64,000 bases of DNA, from the NCBI RefSeq assembly GCF_029887935.1, contig NZ_JARXRO010000009.1, positions 77,484 to 141,483 on the forward strand, in the 5' to 3' direction. The stretch comes from Luteimonas kalidii. Lineage in GTDB: Bacteria; Pseudomonadota; Gammaproteobacteria; Xanthomonadales; Xanthomonadaceae. The translations under genes were made by a program, and so were the position numbers. Shown piece by piece: positions 16,643 through 25,180 of this stretch; within the stretch, counting starts at the first letter, position 1, and every line of letters starts with the position of its first letter. Under the pieces are notes generated by a model. It saw only the letters and a list, made by a program, of their open reading frames with translations, ran no database searches and was not told where the DNA came from.

Positions 16643-19600
16643 ATGACCGCATCCAGCCCCGCGTCCGCCCCGCTTCCCGGCGCCCCCGCTCGCCCGCCCC
16701 CGGGGCAGGCGTCGCTGCGCGCGGCGATCACCGCCGGCTGGTCGCTGGACGAGACCATGCACGTGCAGGGGCTGCTCGCGGTCGCGCGCCAGCCGGCGCC
16801 GGGCTGGGACGAGGCCGACCGCGCCGCGATCCGAGCCACCGCCGTCGACCTGGTGCAGCGGGTGCGCGCCCGCGCCGCCGACCAGGGCGCGATCGAGGCC
16901 TTCATGCGCCAGTACGACCTGGGCAGCGAGGAAGGCGTGCTGCTGATGTGCGTGGCCGAGGCGCTGCTGCGCATTCCCGACCAGGACACCGCTGACAAGC
17001 TGATCCGCGACAAGCTCGGCGAGGCGGACTGGAAGAAGCACGTGGGCCAGTCCGACTCGGTGCTGGTCAACGCCTCGACCTGGGGTCTGATGCTGACCGG
17101 GCATCTGGTCGACCTGGCCGACGACACCCGGCGCGACGTGCACAACGCGTTCAAGCGCCTGGTCGGCCGCGTCGGCGAGCCGGTGATCCGGCTGGCGGTG
17201 CGCCAGGCGATGCGGATCATGGGCCACCAGTTCGTGATGGGCCGGACCATCGCCGAGGCGCTGGCGCGCTCGCGCAAGGGCGCCAACGCCGCCTACCGGT
17301 ACTCGTTCGACATGCTGGGCGAGGCGGCGCTGACCCAGGCCGATGCCGATCGCTACCTGCAGGCCTATGCCGCGGCGATCGACACCATCGGCGCCACCGG
17401 CCCGTTCGGCGATGCCATCGCCGCGCCGTCGATCTCGGTCAAGCTCTCGGCGCTGCACCCGCGCTACGAACACGCCCAGCGCGCCCGCGTGCTGGCCGAA
17501 CTGGCGCCGCGGCTGCTGAAGCTGGCGCGGCTGGCCAAGGGCCACGCCATCGGCCTGACCATCGACGCCGAGGAAGCCGACCGGCTGGAACTGTCGCTGG
17601 ACCTGATCGAGCGCGTGTTCGCCGATCCGCTGCTGGAAGGCTGGGACGGGTTCGGCGTCGTGGTGCAGGCCTACCAGAAGCGCGCGCCATTCGTGATCGA
17701 CTGGATCGCCGGCCTCGCCCGCCACCACGGCCGCCGCATCCCGGTGCGCCTGGTCAAGGGCGCGTACTGGGACAGCGAGGTCAAGCGCGCGCAGGTGGAG
17801 GGACTTCCGGGCTACCCGGTGTTCACCCGCAAGCCCAACACCGACGTCAGCTACCTCGCCAACGCCGCGCGGCTGCTGTCGAACACCGACGCGATCTACC
17901 CGATGTTCGCCACCCACAACGCGCAGACGATCGCGGCGGTGCACCGGATGGCGGGCGCGTTGCTGCCGTCGCCGGGAACGGGCGCAGGCCGCGGTTCGCG
18001 CTACGAATTCCAGAAGCTGCACGGCATGGGCGACGACCTGTATGCCGAGGTGATCCCCGCGGACCGCCTCGACGTGCCGTGCCGCGTCTACGCCCCGGTC
18101 GGCTCGCACGAGGACCTGCTGCCGTACCTGGTGCGCCGCCTGCTTGAAAACGGCGCGAATTCGAGCTTCGTCAACCGGATCAGCGACGAGGACGTGTCGA
18201 TCGACGACCTGGTGCGCGACCCGGTCGAGGTCGTCGCCGGTTTCGACGCCATCCCCCATCCGCGCATCCCGCCGCCGGTCGACCTGTACCGCAGCCAGGG
18301 TTTCGAGAGGAACAACTCCATGGGCGTGAACCTCGCCAACGACGACCAGTTGCGCGCGCTCGCCGCGCAGGTAGAGGCGGTCAGCGCCGGCGACGGCGGC
18401 TGGCGCGCCGCGCCGCTGGTGCCGGGCGCGCAGGCGTCCGGCCCGCTGCTCGCGGTGACCAGTCCGGCCGACCGACGTCGCCAGGTGGGCCAGTGGCAGG
18501 CCGCCGACGCCGCCATCGTGCAGCGCGCGCTGGCCAACGCGGTCGAGGCGCAGCCGGCCTGGGACGCGACGCCCGCGGCCTCGCGCGCGGCGATCCTCGA
18601 GCACGCGGCCGACCTGCTGGAGCAGCGCATGCCGCAGTTCATCGCGCTGTGCACGCTGGAAGCGGGCAAGACCATTCCCGACGGCGTGGCCGAAGTGCGC
18701 GAGGCGGTGGACTTCCTGCGCTATTACGCCGCGCAGGCGCGACGCGAGTTCGCGCCGCAGCCGCTGCCCGGCCCCACCGGCGAATCCAACGCGCTGCAGC
18801 TCGGCGGCCGCGGCGTGTTCGTGTGCATCAGCCCGTGGAACTTCCCGCTGGCGATCTTCGCCGGGCAGGTGGCCGCGGCGCTCGCCGCCGGCAACAGCGT
18901 GATCGCCAAGCCCGCCGAACAGACCAACCTGATCGGCTGGCACGCGGTGAAGCTGCTGCACGAGGCCGGCGTGCCGGAGGCGGTGCTGCAGTTCGTGCCT
19001 GGCGACGGCGCGACGGTCGGCGCCGCACTGACGGCCGATGCGCGCGTGGCGGGCGTGGCCTTCACCGGATCGACCGACACCGCGCGCGCGATCAACCGCG
19101 CCATGGCCGCGCGCGATGCCGCGATCGGCGTGCTGATCGCCGAGACCGGCGGCCAGAACGCGCTGATCGCCGATTCGTCGGCGCTGCCCGAACAGCTGGT
19201 CAAGGACGCGCTGGCGTCCGCGTTCACTTCGGCCGGCCAGCGCTGCTCGGCGGCCCGGGTGCTGTTCGTGCAGGAGGACATCGCCGACAAGGTGATCGGC
19301 ATGCTCGCCGGCGCCATGGCCGAACTGCAGGTGGGCGACCCGGCGCTGCTGTCGACCGACGTCGGCCCGGTGATCGACACCGACGCGAAGTGCCTGCTCG
19401 ACGAGCACGCCACGCGCATGCAGGGCGCCGCGAAGCCCATCGCCGAAGCGACGCTGGGCCCAGGCACCGAGCACGGCACCTTCTTCGCGCCGCGCGCCTG
19501 GGAGCTGCAGTCGCTGTCGCAGCTCACGCGCGAGAACTTCGGCCCCGCGCTGCACGTGATCCGCTGGAAGGCGAGCGAACTCGATGCGGTGGTCGACGCG

Positions 19601-19882
19601 ATCAACGCCACCGGCTACGGACTCACGCTCGGCATCCATTCGCGCATCGACGAGACCGTGGAGCGCATCGTGCAGCGGGCAAGGGTCGGCAACGTCTATG
19701 TCAACCGCAACCAGATCGGCGCGGTGGTCGGGGTGCAGCCCTTCGGCGGCCAGAACCTGTCCGGCACCGGCCCCAAGGCCGGTGGCCCGCACTACCTGCC
19801 GCGTTTCGCCACCGAGAAGACCGTCACCATCAACACCACCGCCGCCGGCGGCAATGCCAGCCTGCTGACGTTGGGTGAGTGA
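16643..19882 (+). CDS. putA: Bifunctional proline dehydrogenase / L-glutamate gamma-semialdehyde dehydrogenase
   Basis: This enzyme oxidises proline to glutamate in two steps, passing electrons to the respiratory quinone pool and to NAD. From ATG 16643 it has 1079 residues. The FAD-binding proline dehydrogenase domain lies at about 150-520 (SVKLSALHPRYE, RLVKGAYWDSEVKRAQ, YEFQKLHGMGDDLY). The aldehyde dehydrogenase domain lies at about 590-1060 (ISPWNFPLAIFAGQ, ETGGQNALIAD, and SAGQRCSAARV with the catalytic cysteine). The N-terminal ribbon-helix-helix of trifunctional PutA is absent. No strong ribosome binding site precedes the chosen ATG, so the start is the least certain part. Confidence 0.95.
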   Translation: MTASSPASAPLPGAPARPPPGQASLRAAITAGWSLDETMHVQGLLAVARQPAPGWDEADRAAIRATAVDLVQRVRARAADQGAIEAFMRQYDLGSEEGVLLMCVAEALLRIPDQDTADKLIRDKLGEADWKKHVGQSDSVLVNASTWGLMLTGHLVDLADDTRRDVHNAFKRLVGRVGEPVIRLAVRQAMRIMGHQFVMGRTIAEALARSRKGANAAYRYSFDMLGEAALTQADADRYLQAYAAAIDTIGATGPFGDAIAAPSISVKLSALHPRYEHAQRARVLAELAPRLLKLARLAKGHAIGLTIDAEEADRLELSLDLIERVFADPLLEGWDGFGVVVQAYQKRAPFVIDWIAGLARHHGRRIPVRLVKGAYWDSEVKRAQVEGLPGYPVFTRKPNTDVSYLANAARLLSNTDAIYPMFATHNAQTIAAVHRMAGALLPSPGTGAGRGSRYEFQKLHGMGDDLYAEVIPADRLDVPCRVYAPVGSHEDLLPYLVRRLLENGANSSFVNRISDEDVSIDDLVRDPVEVVAGFDAIPHPRIPPPVDLYRSQGFERNNSMGVNLANDDQLRALAAQVEAVSAGDGGWRAAPLVPGAQASGPLLAVTSPADRRRQVGQWQAADAAIVQRALANAVEAQPAWDATPAASRAAILEHAADLLEQRMPQFIALCTLEAGKTIPDGVAEVREAVDFLRYYAAQARREFAPQPLPGPTGESNALQLGGRGVFVCISPWNFPLAIFAGQVAAALAAGNSVIAKPAEQTNLIGWHAVKLLHEAGVPEAVLQFVPGDGATVGAALTADARVAGVAFTGSTDTARAINRAMAARDAAIGVLIAETGGQNALIADSSALPEQLVKDALASAFTSAGQRCSAARVLFVQEDIADKVIGMLAGAMAELQVGDPALLSTDVGPVIDTDAKCLLDEHATRMQGAAKPIAEATLGPGTEHGTFFAPRAWELQSLSQLTRENFGPALHVIRWKASELDAVVDAINATGYGLTLGIHSRIDETVERIVQRARVGNVYVNRNQIGAVVGVQPFGGQNLSGTGPKAGGPHYLPRFATEKTVTINTTAAGGNASLLTLGE

Positions 19883-19890
19883 GCGCGCTT

Positions 19891-19940
19891 ACGAAGCATT
19901 GCTTCGTGCGCGAACGAACGCCCGCCGTGCTTCGGCGGGC
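19891..19940 (+). terminator. Tandem hairpins downstream of putA
   Basis: Two hairpins follow the putA stop. One has 7-base arms (ACGAAGC, 19891-19897, pairing with 19901-19907). The other has 8-base arms (19920-19927 with 19933-19940) around a five-base loop. Neither has a run of T, so termination is plausible but may need Rho. Confidence 0.45.
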
Positions 19941-20000
19941 CGGACGCTTGGCGCGTTCGGTGATCACTGCCGCGCGCGAACGCACGCCCGCCGCGACGGC

Positions 20001-20194
20001 ACCCGGGTGCGCTTCGCTTACCCGGGCTACGGATGGGTGTCGCGCCAAGTAGCCCGGATAAGGCCGAAGGCCGCATCCGGGGAGGCGGCGGACATCGGAG
20101 CAGGATCCGAGGCCGTGTCGTTCCGAACGACGGCGCGCCCTCGTGCGACGACGTCGCGACGGCACCCCGGGTGCGCTTCGCTTACCCGGGCTAC
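20001..20194. repeat. Second cluster of GTAG-type REP-like elements
   Basis: Three units fill much of the 402-base gap between putA and the AEC transporter gene: 20001-20030 (-), 20049-20082 (+) and 20164-20194 (-). Each has GTAGCCCGG at one end and a complementary CCGGG at the other. The first two form a divergent pair of the kind mobilised together. The rest of the gap shows nothing coding. Confidence 0.8.
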
Positions 20195-20284
20195 GGGTCA
20201 TGCGTCTGGTGCATCCAACGGCCAATGGCGCGTCGCGAGCACTTGCCTATGATGGCTGGCTCCCACGACGAGTGACCGGTCCCG

Positions 20285-21199
20285 ATGGCCTTCGACGCCT
20301 TCGCACTGATGCTGGCGATGCTGGCCCTCGGCATGGTGTTCGCGCGGCTGCGCGTGCTGCCTGGCAACGCGGCCGAGACACTGAACCGGGTGGTGCTGTA
20401 TGTGTGCCTGCCTGCGGCGATCCTGATCCACGTGCCGCGGCTGCGCTTCGATCTCTCGCTGCTGGGTCTGGTCCTGGTGCCCTGGGCGCTGGCGGCGGCC
20501 ACCTGGCTGGTGCTGCGGCTCCTGGCGCCCCGGCTGCAGCTGCGCCGCGACGAACACGCCGTGCTGCTGCTGTGCACGATGCTCGGCAACACCAGCTTCA
20601 TCGGCTACCCGATGGTGCAGGCGCTGCTGGGCGCGCAGGCGCTGCCGTATGCGGTGGTGTACGACCAGTTCGGCACCTTCGTGATGCTGTCCACGCTGGG
20701 GCTGGTGGTGCTGGCGCGTTACGGCGGGGAACATCCGCCCACCCGGCGCGAGATCGCGCTGCGGATCGCGCGCTTCCCGCCGATGTGGGCGCTCGTGTTC
20801 GGACTGACGCTGATGCCGGAACAGCCGCCGACGTGGATCGCGTCGGCACTGGAGCGGCTGGCGGGCGTGCTGTTGCTGCTGGTGATGCTGGCGGTGGGGC
20901 TGACGATCCAGCTGCGCCTGCCGCGCGACGAGATCGCGCCGCTGGCCATCGGGCTGCTGCTCAAGCTCGCGCTGCTGCCCGCGCTCTCGCTGGCGCTGGC
21001 ACTCGGCGTCGGGTTGCGGGGCGACGTGCTGCAGGTGGCGGTGCTGGAATCGGCGATGCCGCCGATGATCACCGCGGCGGCGCTGGCGATCTCGCATGGA
21101 CTCGCGCCGCGCCTGGCCGCGGCCATGGTCGGCTACGGCATCGTGCTCTCGCTGGCGACGCTGCCGGCATGGACGTTCCTGCTGCAGCGGTTCGGGTAA
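20285..21199 (+). CDS. AEC (auxin efflux carrier) family transporter
   Basis: This 304-residue protein has about ten membrane helices in two five-helix halves, the AEC family architecture. Typical features are LNRVVLYVCLPAAILIH, LLLCTMLGNTSFIGYPMV in the first half and AVLESAMPPMITAAALA in the second. AEC transporters export small organic anions; the substrate here cannot be predicted. TATGAT at 20248-20253 could be the -10 box, 31 bases before ATG. The gene is isolated between repeat-rich gaps. Confidence 0.9.
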   Translation: MAFDAFALMLAMLALGMVFARLRVLPGNAAETLNRVVLYVCLPAAILIHVPRLRFDLSLLGLVLVPWALAAATWLVLRLLAPRLQLRRDEHAVLLLCTMLGNTSFIGYPMVQALLGAQALPYAVVYDQFGTFVMLSTLGLVVLARYGGEHPPTRREIALRIARFPPMWALVFGLTLMPEQPPTWIASALERLAGVLLLLVMLAVGLTIQLRLPRDEIAPLAIGLLLKLALLPALSLALALGVGLRGDVLQVAVLESAMPPMITAAALAISHGLAPRLAAAMVGYGIVLSLATLPAWTFLLQRFG

Positions 21200-21462
21200 A
21201 GATGCCCCGCGATTCATGCGCCTGACCGGTCTGAAGCGATTGCAGCGCACGCACCGGCCGGCTGCCGCGCATGCGATGGCAGGAAGCCCGGAATCTTCCA
21301 CAGCAGCGTACGTGCGCGTGGGGGACGCGGCCGGGCGGATCAAGACCTGTTCCGACGCGGGGCGTATGGCGGTGAGCGGTGCGCGGTGCGCGACGCGCCA
21401 GGCATGGCTGCGCCCCGCGGATGATCGCGTACCGGCTACGCACGTCATCCGCGACAGGATTC

Positions 21463-21493
21463 ATCCCGGGTGCGCTGCGCTTACCCGGGCTAC
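21463..21493 (-). repeat. GTAG-type REP-like element
   Basis: A single 31-base unit is in minus orientation, with GTAGCCCGGGTAAGCG reading leftward and a complementary CCCGGG at 21466-21470. It belongs to the same family as the clusters at 1.1 and 20.1 kb. Confidence 0.8.
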
Positions 21494-21760
21494 AACGGTC
21501 CCCGGTTCGTCGTCGCACCGGCAAGACCAAGGTCGCCGCCGGGTCTCCGGGCGCAACCCGTCGCGGGCCGGGTCCCTCCCTGACTGCGTCCCGAGGGCGG
21601 CTGCGCCGGGCGGGAGGGATGATCTGCGTCCCTGCGCAAGGCAAGGACACGCGGGTAAAGTCCGAACGACCAGCACCATTGCCGTGGCGCGGCATGACCG
21701 CAATGATCGCGTAGGCGGTCGCCGCGTGCTCCGCAAGCCGAGCCACGCTGCGATCGGCAG

Positions 21761-21883
21761 GGCTTTGCGGCGAAATCAAGGAGGAGGCATCCGCCTGCAG
21801 GCGGATGCCGGGGGCGTCGCCGCGGAGACCTGCCGGTCGCGGCGGGGCCCCTCAGATCGCACCGGTGGGAAGCCGCGCGTCGA
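21761..21883 (+). ncRNA. Structured dispersed element, copy A (candidate noncoding RNA or repeat)
   Basis: This roughly 123-base unit begins GGCTTTGCGG. It continues with CGAAATCAAGGAGGAGGC, then a perfect 24-base palindrome at 21786-21809 that can fold as a hairpin, then GGGG. A second possible hairpin has 7-base arms at 21818-21824 and 21838-21844. Copy C on the opposite strand at 44920-45041 is collinear with it over the whole length, and copy B at 45585-45665 over the first half. The AAGGAGGAGG stretch is a near-perfect complement of the 3' end of 16S rRNA, but no credible coding sequence follows. RNA versus mobile repeat is undecided. Confidence 0.5.
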
Positions 21884-21904
21884 AATGAGCAGTAGGCAGC
21901 AGCC

Positions 21905-21937
21905 CCGATGCCGATGCCGATGCCGATGCCGATGCCG
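21905..21937. repeat. Hexanucleotide tandem repeat (CCGATG)n
   Basis: Five and a half head-to-tail copies of CCGATG lie just beyond the porin terminator. The repeat is not inside a gene, and copy number may vary between strains by slippage. Confidence 0.9.
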
Positions 21938-21950
21938 GACAGGATCGGGC

Positions 21951-21982
21951 AAAAAAAAGCCCCGCCGAAGCGAGGCTTTCTC
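21951..21982 (-). terminator. Rho-independent terminator of the FadL-type porin gene
   Basis: On the minus strand AAAGCCTCGC, a TTCG loop and GCGGGGCTTT are followed by a run of T (eight T in total at the end). This is a canonical intrinsic terminator about 20 bases after the porin stop codon and the clearest one in the window. Confidence 0.9.
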
Positions 21983-22003
21983 ATATTGCGATGGAACGCG
22001 GGA

Positions 22004-23323
22004 TCAGAAGCGGTACTGCGCCGACACGCCGTAGAGGTTGGCGCTGCCGTCGTAGGGACCGGCGATGCGCGAACCGCTGGATGTGATGGCGACCTTCGGG
22101 TCGTCCGGCTTGATGTGGGTGAAGCCGAAGTTGACGTCGAGCGTCTCGTTCACCATCCAGGTCGCGCCGACCGAATACCAGCGACGGTCGTCGTCGGGCA
22201 GGCGCGGGGTGCGGTGCACCAGGCTGGTCGGGGTCTGGTCGTCGGCGATGCCGCCACGCAGCGTCCAGCTGTCGTTGAGCTTGTACTCGGCGCCGATCGA
22301 CACGAAGCTGGTGTCGTCCCACTCGAACGGCTCGACCGCATCCGGATCGGGATTGTCGAAGTCGATCCGCACCTCGCGCAGCGAGGACCAGCCGGTTTCG
22401 GCCCAGCTCGCCGACAGCGCGAAGCGCTCGTTGAGCTGCCAAGTGGCGCCGAGCGAGAGGATCGACGGCGTGGTCAGGTTGGCCGATACATCGCCGTCCT
22501 GGAACCACCCGGGGCGCAACGCGCCAAACACGGCCTGTGCACTACCCGGCACGGTCCAGTCAGCAGTGCCGGACAACTCGTAGTCGATTTCGGAGCGGTA
22601 GCTCACGCCGATCGCGACATTGTCGGTCGGGCGGAAGTGCGCGCCGACCAGCCAGCCGAGGCCGTTGTCGTCGCCCTGCACTTCAATGAAGCCATCGGCG
22701 CTCTGCGGCGCGAAGCCCGGAACACCGCCGACCGCGATCTGGGTGCCGAAGTCGACCGAACGCGACAGCGTCACGTCCGCGCGCGAGACGATCGCGCCGA
22801 TGCCGACCGAGAAGCGGTCGGTGATGTCGAGCGCGCCCGACAGCGTCAGGTCGACGATCTGCACGTCGGAGGTGTGGGCGAAGTAGCGGCCGACCCAGCC
22901 GTCCTCGTATTCGGTCTTCAGGCCGAACGGCGCGCTGACCATGGCGCCGAAGGCGAGGCCGTTGTCGAGCTTGCGGATGTAGGACATCGCCGGGACGGGC
23001 GTGATGTCGCCAGCGTCGCCGCCGTTGCCGCCGGTCATCGGACGGCCGAAGGCGTCGGTCGCGGTGCCTTCGAATTCGTAGCTCAGATCGATCGCGGTGA
23101 CGTCGATCTGGAAGGTGTTGCCTTCGAACTGGGTCATCACCGCCGGGTTGTTGGCGACGACCGAGGAATCGCCGGTCTTGGCGGCGGTGCCGGCGAAGGC
23201 ACTGCCCATCGACTTGACGCTGTTTTCCTTCAGCTGGAAGCCGGCGGCGTGGGCATTGGAGGCGAAGGCCATCGCGCCGGCAATGCCGAGCGCCAGGACG
23301 GTGACGTGGGGAAACTTGCGCAT
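22004..23323 (-). CDS. OmpP1/FadL family outer membrane transporter
   Basis: This 439-residue outer-membrane beta-barrel resembles FadL, the channel for long-chain fatty acids and other hydrophobic compounds. The signal peptide ends at NAHA, and the mature protein begins AGFQLKENSVKSMGSAFAG, the FadL hatch-domain signature, followed by VVANNPAVMTQFEG. Alternating-polarity strands run to the C-terminal LYGVSAQYRF with the terminal phenylalanine expected of outer-membrane proteins. ATG 23323 gives the signal peptide. TATAGT at 23438-23433 on the minus strand is a possible -10 box. A strong terminator follows. Confidence 0.93.
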   Translation of the reverse strand: MRKFPHVTVLALGIAGAMAFASNAHAAGFQLKENSVKSMGSAFAGTAAKTGDSSVVANNPAVMTQFEGNTFQIDVTAIDLSYEFEGTATDAFGRPMTGGNGGDAGDITPVPAMSYIRKLDNGLAFGAMVSAPFGLKTEYEDGWVGRYFAHTSDVQIVDLTLSGALDITDRFSVGIGAIVSRADVTLSRSVDFGTQIAVGGVPGFAPQSADGFIEVQGDDNGLGWLVGAHFRPTDNVAIGVSYRSEIDYELSGTADWTVPGSAQAVFGALRPGWFQDGDVSANLTTPSILSLGATWQLNERFALSASWAETGWSSLREVRIDFDNPDPDAVEPFEWDDTSFVSIGAEYKLNDSWTLRGGIADDQTPTSLVHRTPRLPDDDRRWYSVGATWMVNETLDVNFGFTHIKPDDPKVAITSSGSRIAGPYDGSANLYGVSAQYRF

Positions 23324-23528
23324 TGCGGGGGTTCTCTCCGGTGACGGGATGTGCCGCGCCGCAGTGCAGGTGCGGGCCACCGGCCCGCCTTCGCCGCCGG
23401 AACTCTCCCTCCCGACCCACGACGCGGCGCGCACTATACCGTACCGGTGCGTGTGGTGGATGTGCGCTCCGGCACGCGATGCGCCACGCGCAGGCGTGCC
23501 GCGGCGCGCGAGCGTGTAAGGTCGCGCC

Positions 23529-24221
23529 ATGTTCGTGTCGGTTCCCACCCGCTCCGGGGCCTCGCTGCGCTGGGCGACGCCGCTGCTGGCCGCGCTGCTG
23601 TGGGCGGCGTTCCTGTGGGCGCTCTCGCGCCCGGACGCGCTCCAGCGCACCCTGCTGCTGGAATGGGGCGCACTGGCCGGCGGCGCGCCCGGAGAGGGGC
23701 CGTGGGACACCTGGAGCGATCCGCAACAGTGGCTGCGCCTGCTCAGCGCCCTGTTCCTGCACGCGGACTGGGCGCACCTGCTGGGCAACCTGGTGTTCCT
23801 GCTGATCTTCGGCCTGCCCGCCGAGCGGGTGATGGGGCCCTGGCGGTTCCTGGCCCTGTTCTTCCTGGGCGGCGCGCTGGCCAACCTGTTCGCGGTGCTG
23901 GTGATCGGCGCGCCGGACCGGCTGATCATCGGCGCCAGCGGCGCGGTCTCGGCGCTGATCGGCGCCTACCTGGCGCTGTTCCCGCGGGCGCGGCTGGGGG
24001 TGGTGGTGCCGCTGGGGCTGTTCCTGGAATTCGTGCGCGCACCGGCCTCGCTGCTGATCGGGGTGTGGGCGGCGCTGCAGATCGTGTTCGCCTACATCGG
24101 CCCGGCGTTCGGCGCGGTGGCCTGGGCCGCGCACGCGGCCGGCTTCCTGTTCGGGATCGTGTTCGCGATCGCCTCGCGCGGTGCGATCGCGCGCCGGCTG
24201 CGGCGCTTGAAAGGCTATTGA
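23529..24221 (+). CDS. Rhomboid family intramembrane serine protease
   Basis: This 230-residue membrane protein has six to seven helices. Rhomboid signatures are the first-loop histidine/asparagine in ADWAHLLGNLVFL, the catalytic serine in IIGASGAVSALIGAY and the catalytic histidine in WAAHAAGFLFG. Rhomboids cut membrane proteins within the bilayer; the substrate here is unknown. It is 50 bases upstream of the DUF1820 gene, possibly with separate transcription because that gene has its own candidate promoter. Confidence 0.94.
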   Translation: MFVSVPTRSGASLRWATPLLAALLWAAFLWALSRPDALQRTLLLEWGALAGGAPGEGPWDTWSDPQQWLRLLSALFLHADWAHLLGNLVFLLIFGLPAERVMGPWRFLALFFLGGALANLFAVLVIGAPDRLIIGASGAVSALIGAYLALFPRARLGVVVPLGLFLEFVRAPASLLIGVWAALQIVFAYIGPAFGAVAWAAHAAGFLFGIVFAIASRGAIARRLRRLKGY

Positions 24222-24259
24222 GCGCACCCATTTCGCGCCGGCCCTTCCACGCCCGCGCC

Positions 24260-24265
24260 TATACC
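24260..24265 (+). promoter_or_regulatory. Candidate -10 box giving a leaderless DUF1820 transcript
   Basis: TATACC lies six bases before ATG 24272, and no ribosome binding site fits between them. Transcription would start at or next to the ATG. Confidence 0.35.
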
Positions 24266-24271
24266 CCGCCC

Positions 24272-24592
24272 ATGTCGAAGACGCTCTACAAGGTCACCTT
24301 CCTCAACCACGGCAAGGTCTACGAACTGTACGCACGACGCGTGGACAGCGGCCGCCTGTGGGGCTTCGTCGAGGTCGCCGAGCTGGTGTTCGACGTGCAC
24401 GACGGGCTCGTGGTCGACCCGACCGAGGAGCGCCTGCGCGACGAGTTCGGCGGCACCCGGGCCCTGCACCTGCCGATGCAGGCGATCGTGCGGGTGGAGG
24501 AAGTGGAGAAGAAGGGCCAGTCGGCGATCCGCGACGCGGTCTCGGGCGAGAAGGTGGTCACGCCCTTCCCGCTGCCGGCCAAGCCGCGCTGA
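24272..24592 (+). CDS. DUF1820 family protein
   Basis: This 106-residue soluble protein matches DUF1820 throughout: LYKVTFLNHGKVYELYAR, SGRLWGFVEVAELVFD, VVDPTEERLRDEF and MQAIVRVEEVEKKG. The family is confined to proteobacteria, and I know no function for it. ATG 24272 starts the conserved region directly. It is five bases upstream of crcB, so the two are co-transcribed. Confidence 0.93.
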   Translation: MSKTLYKVTFLNHGKVYELYARRVDSGRLWGFVEVAELVFDVHDGLVVDPTEERLRDEFGGTRALHLPMQAIVRVEEVEKKGQSAIRDAVSGEKVVTPFPLPAKPR

Positions 24593-24597
24593 GCGCG

Positions 24598-24984
24598 ATG
24601 TCGCTGCAGGCGATCGCGCTGGTCGGGCTGGGTGGTGCGGCCGGCTCGATCGCGCGCTACCTGCTGGCGGGCTGGACCATGGCCGCGGCCGGGCCGCAGA
24701 AGTTTCCGCTCGGCACGTTCGCGGTGAACATCGCCGGCTGCCTGGTCGCCGGGCTGCTCGCGGGCCTCGCCGAGCGACACCCGGGCTGGCTCTCGCCGGA
24801 CCTGCGCCTGCTGCTGTTCGTGGGCCTGCTCGGAGGTTTCACCACGTTCTCGGCCTTCGGCCTGGAGACCGCGCACCTGCTGCGCCGCGGCGACGGGCTG
24901 CTGGCTGCCGGTTACGCGGGCGGCAGCGTGGTCCTGGGCATCGCGGCGGTCTGGCTGGGCCTGCGGCTGGCCGGTCCGCCGTAG
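24598..24984 (+). CDS. crcB: Fluoride efflux channel CrcB (Fluc)
   Basis: This 128-residue, four-helix membrane protein exports fluoride as a dual-topology dimer. Family residues are GGAAGSIARYLL, FPLGTFAVNIAGCLVAGLL and GLLGGFTTFSAFGLET. No fluoride riboswitch is seen upstream; the gene instead follows the DUF1820 gene by five bases. Confidence 0.94.
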   Translation: MSLQAIALVGLGGAAGSIARYLLAGWTMAAAGPQKFPLGTFAVNIAGCLVAGLLAGLAERHPGWLSPDLRLLLFVGLLGGFTTFSAFGLETAHLLRRGDGLLAAGYAGGSVVLGIAAVWLGLRLAGPP

Positions 24985-25180
24985 AAAGCCGGGGCTGCAC
25001 GGCGCACGGCCGGGATGCCGTGCCGCCGACCGAATCCCATCAGGCTGGATCGGGGATAGCCCGGGTGCGGTGGGGCACATCTGTCCATGGCGTCTGTCGA
25101 TGGCGTCTGCATGCGCGCGCCGGGCCGGGCCGATCTCAGTGCGGGTGGCTGCCGCGGCGCGATCGCGGCCCCGGCCCGCG

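Larger units (their letters stand above)
21200..21904. other. Gene-free island with one REP-like unit and structured element A
   Basis: No convincing gene lies between the AEC transporter and the porin. The open frames here lack family resemblance and the codon pattern of neighbouring genes. Contents: a minus-oriented REP-like unit at 21463-21493, a GC-rich inverted-repeat zone at about 21540-21640, and the structured element at 21761-21883. Confidence 0.6.

Noticed and set aside
15656..19792. 1378-codon minus-strand frame opposite putA
   Set aside because: It is an antisense shadow with low-complexity composition. The plus strand encodes a complete PutA.
21096..22034. Long plus-strand frame across the end of the AEC gene and the gene-free island
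   Set aside because: It overlaps the AEC transporter in another frame, contains the CCGATG repeat (read as MPMPMP) and has no family resemblance.
22004..23929. Longer minus-strand start for the FadL-type porin (residues before MRKFPHV)
   Set aside because: The extension is unlike the family and would bury the signal peptide. ATG 23323 gives a proper signal sequence.
24498..24700. Possible fluoride riboswitch upstream of crcB
   Set aside because: No fluoride-aptamer core was recognised, and crcB starts five bases after the DUF1820 gene.
25051..25075. Partial REP-like TAGCCCGGGTGCGG near the crcB-ctp gap
   Set aside because: The second arm is missing and the central AAGCG is absent. It is at best a decayed unit.
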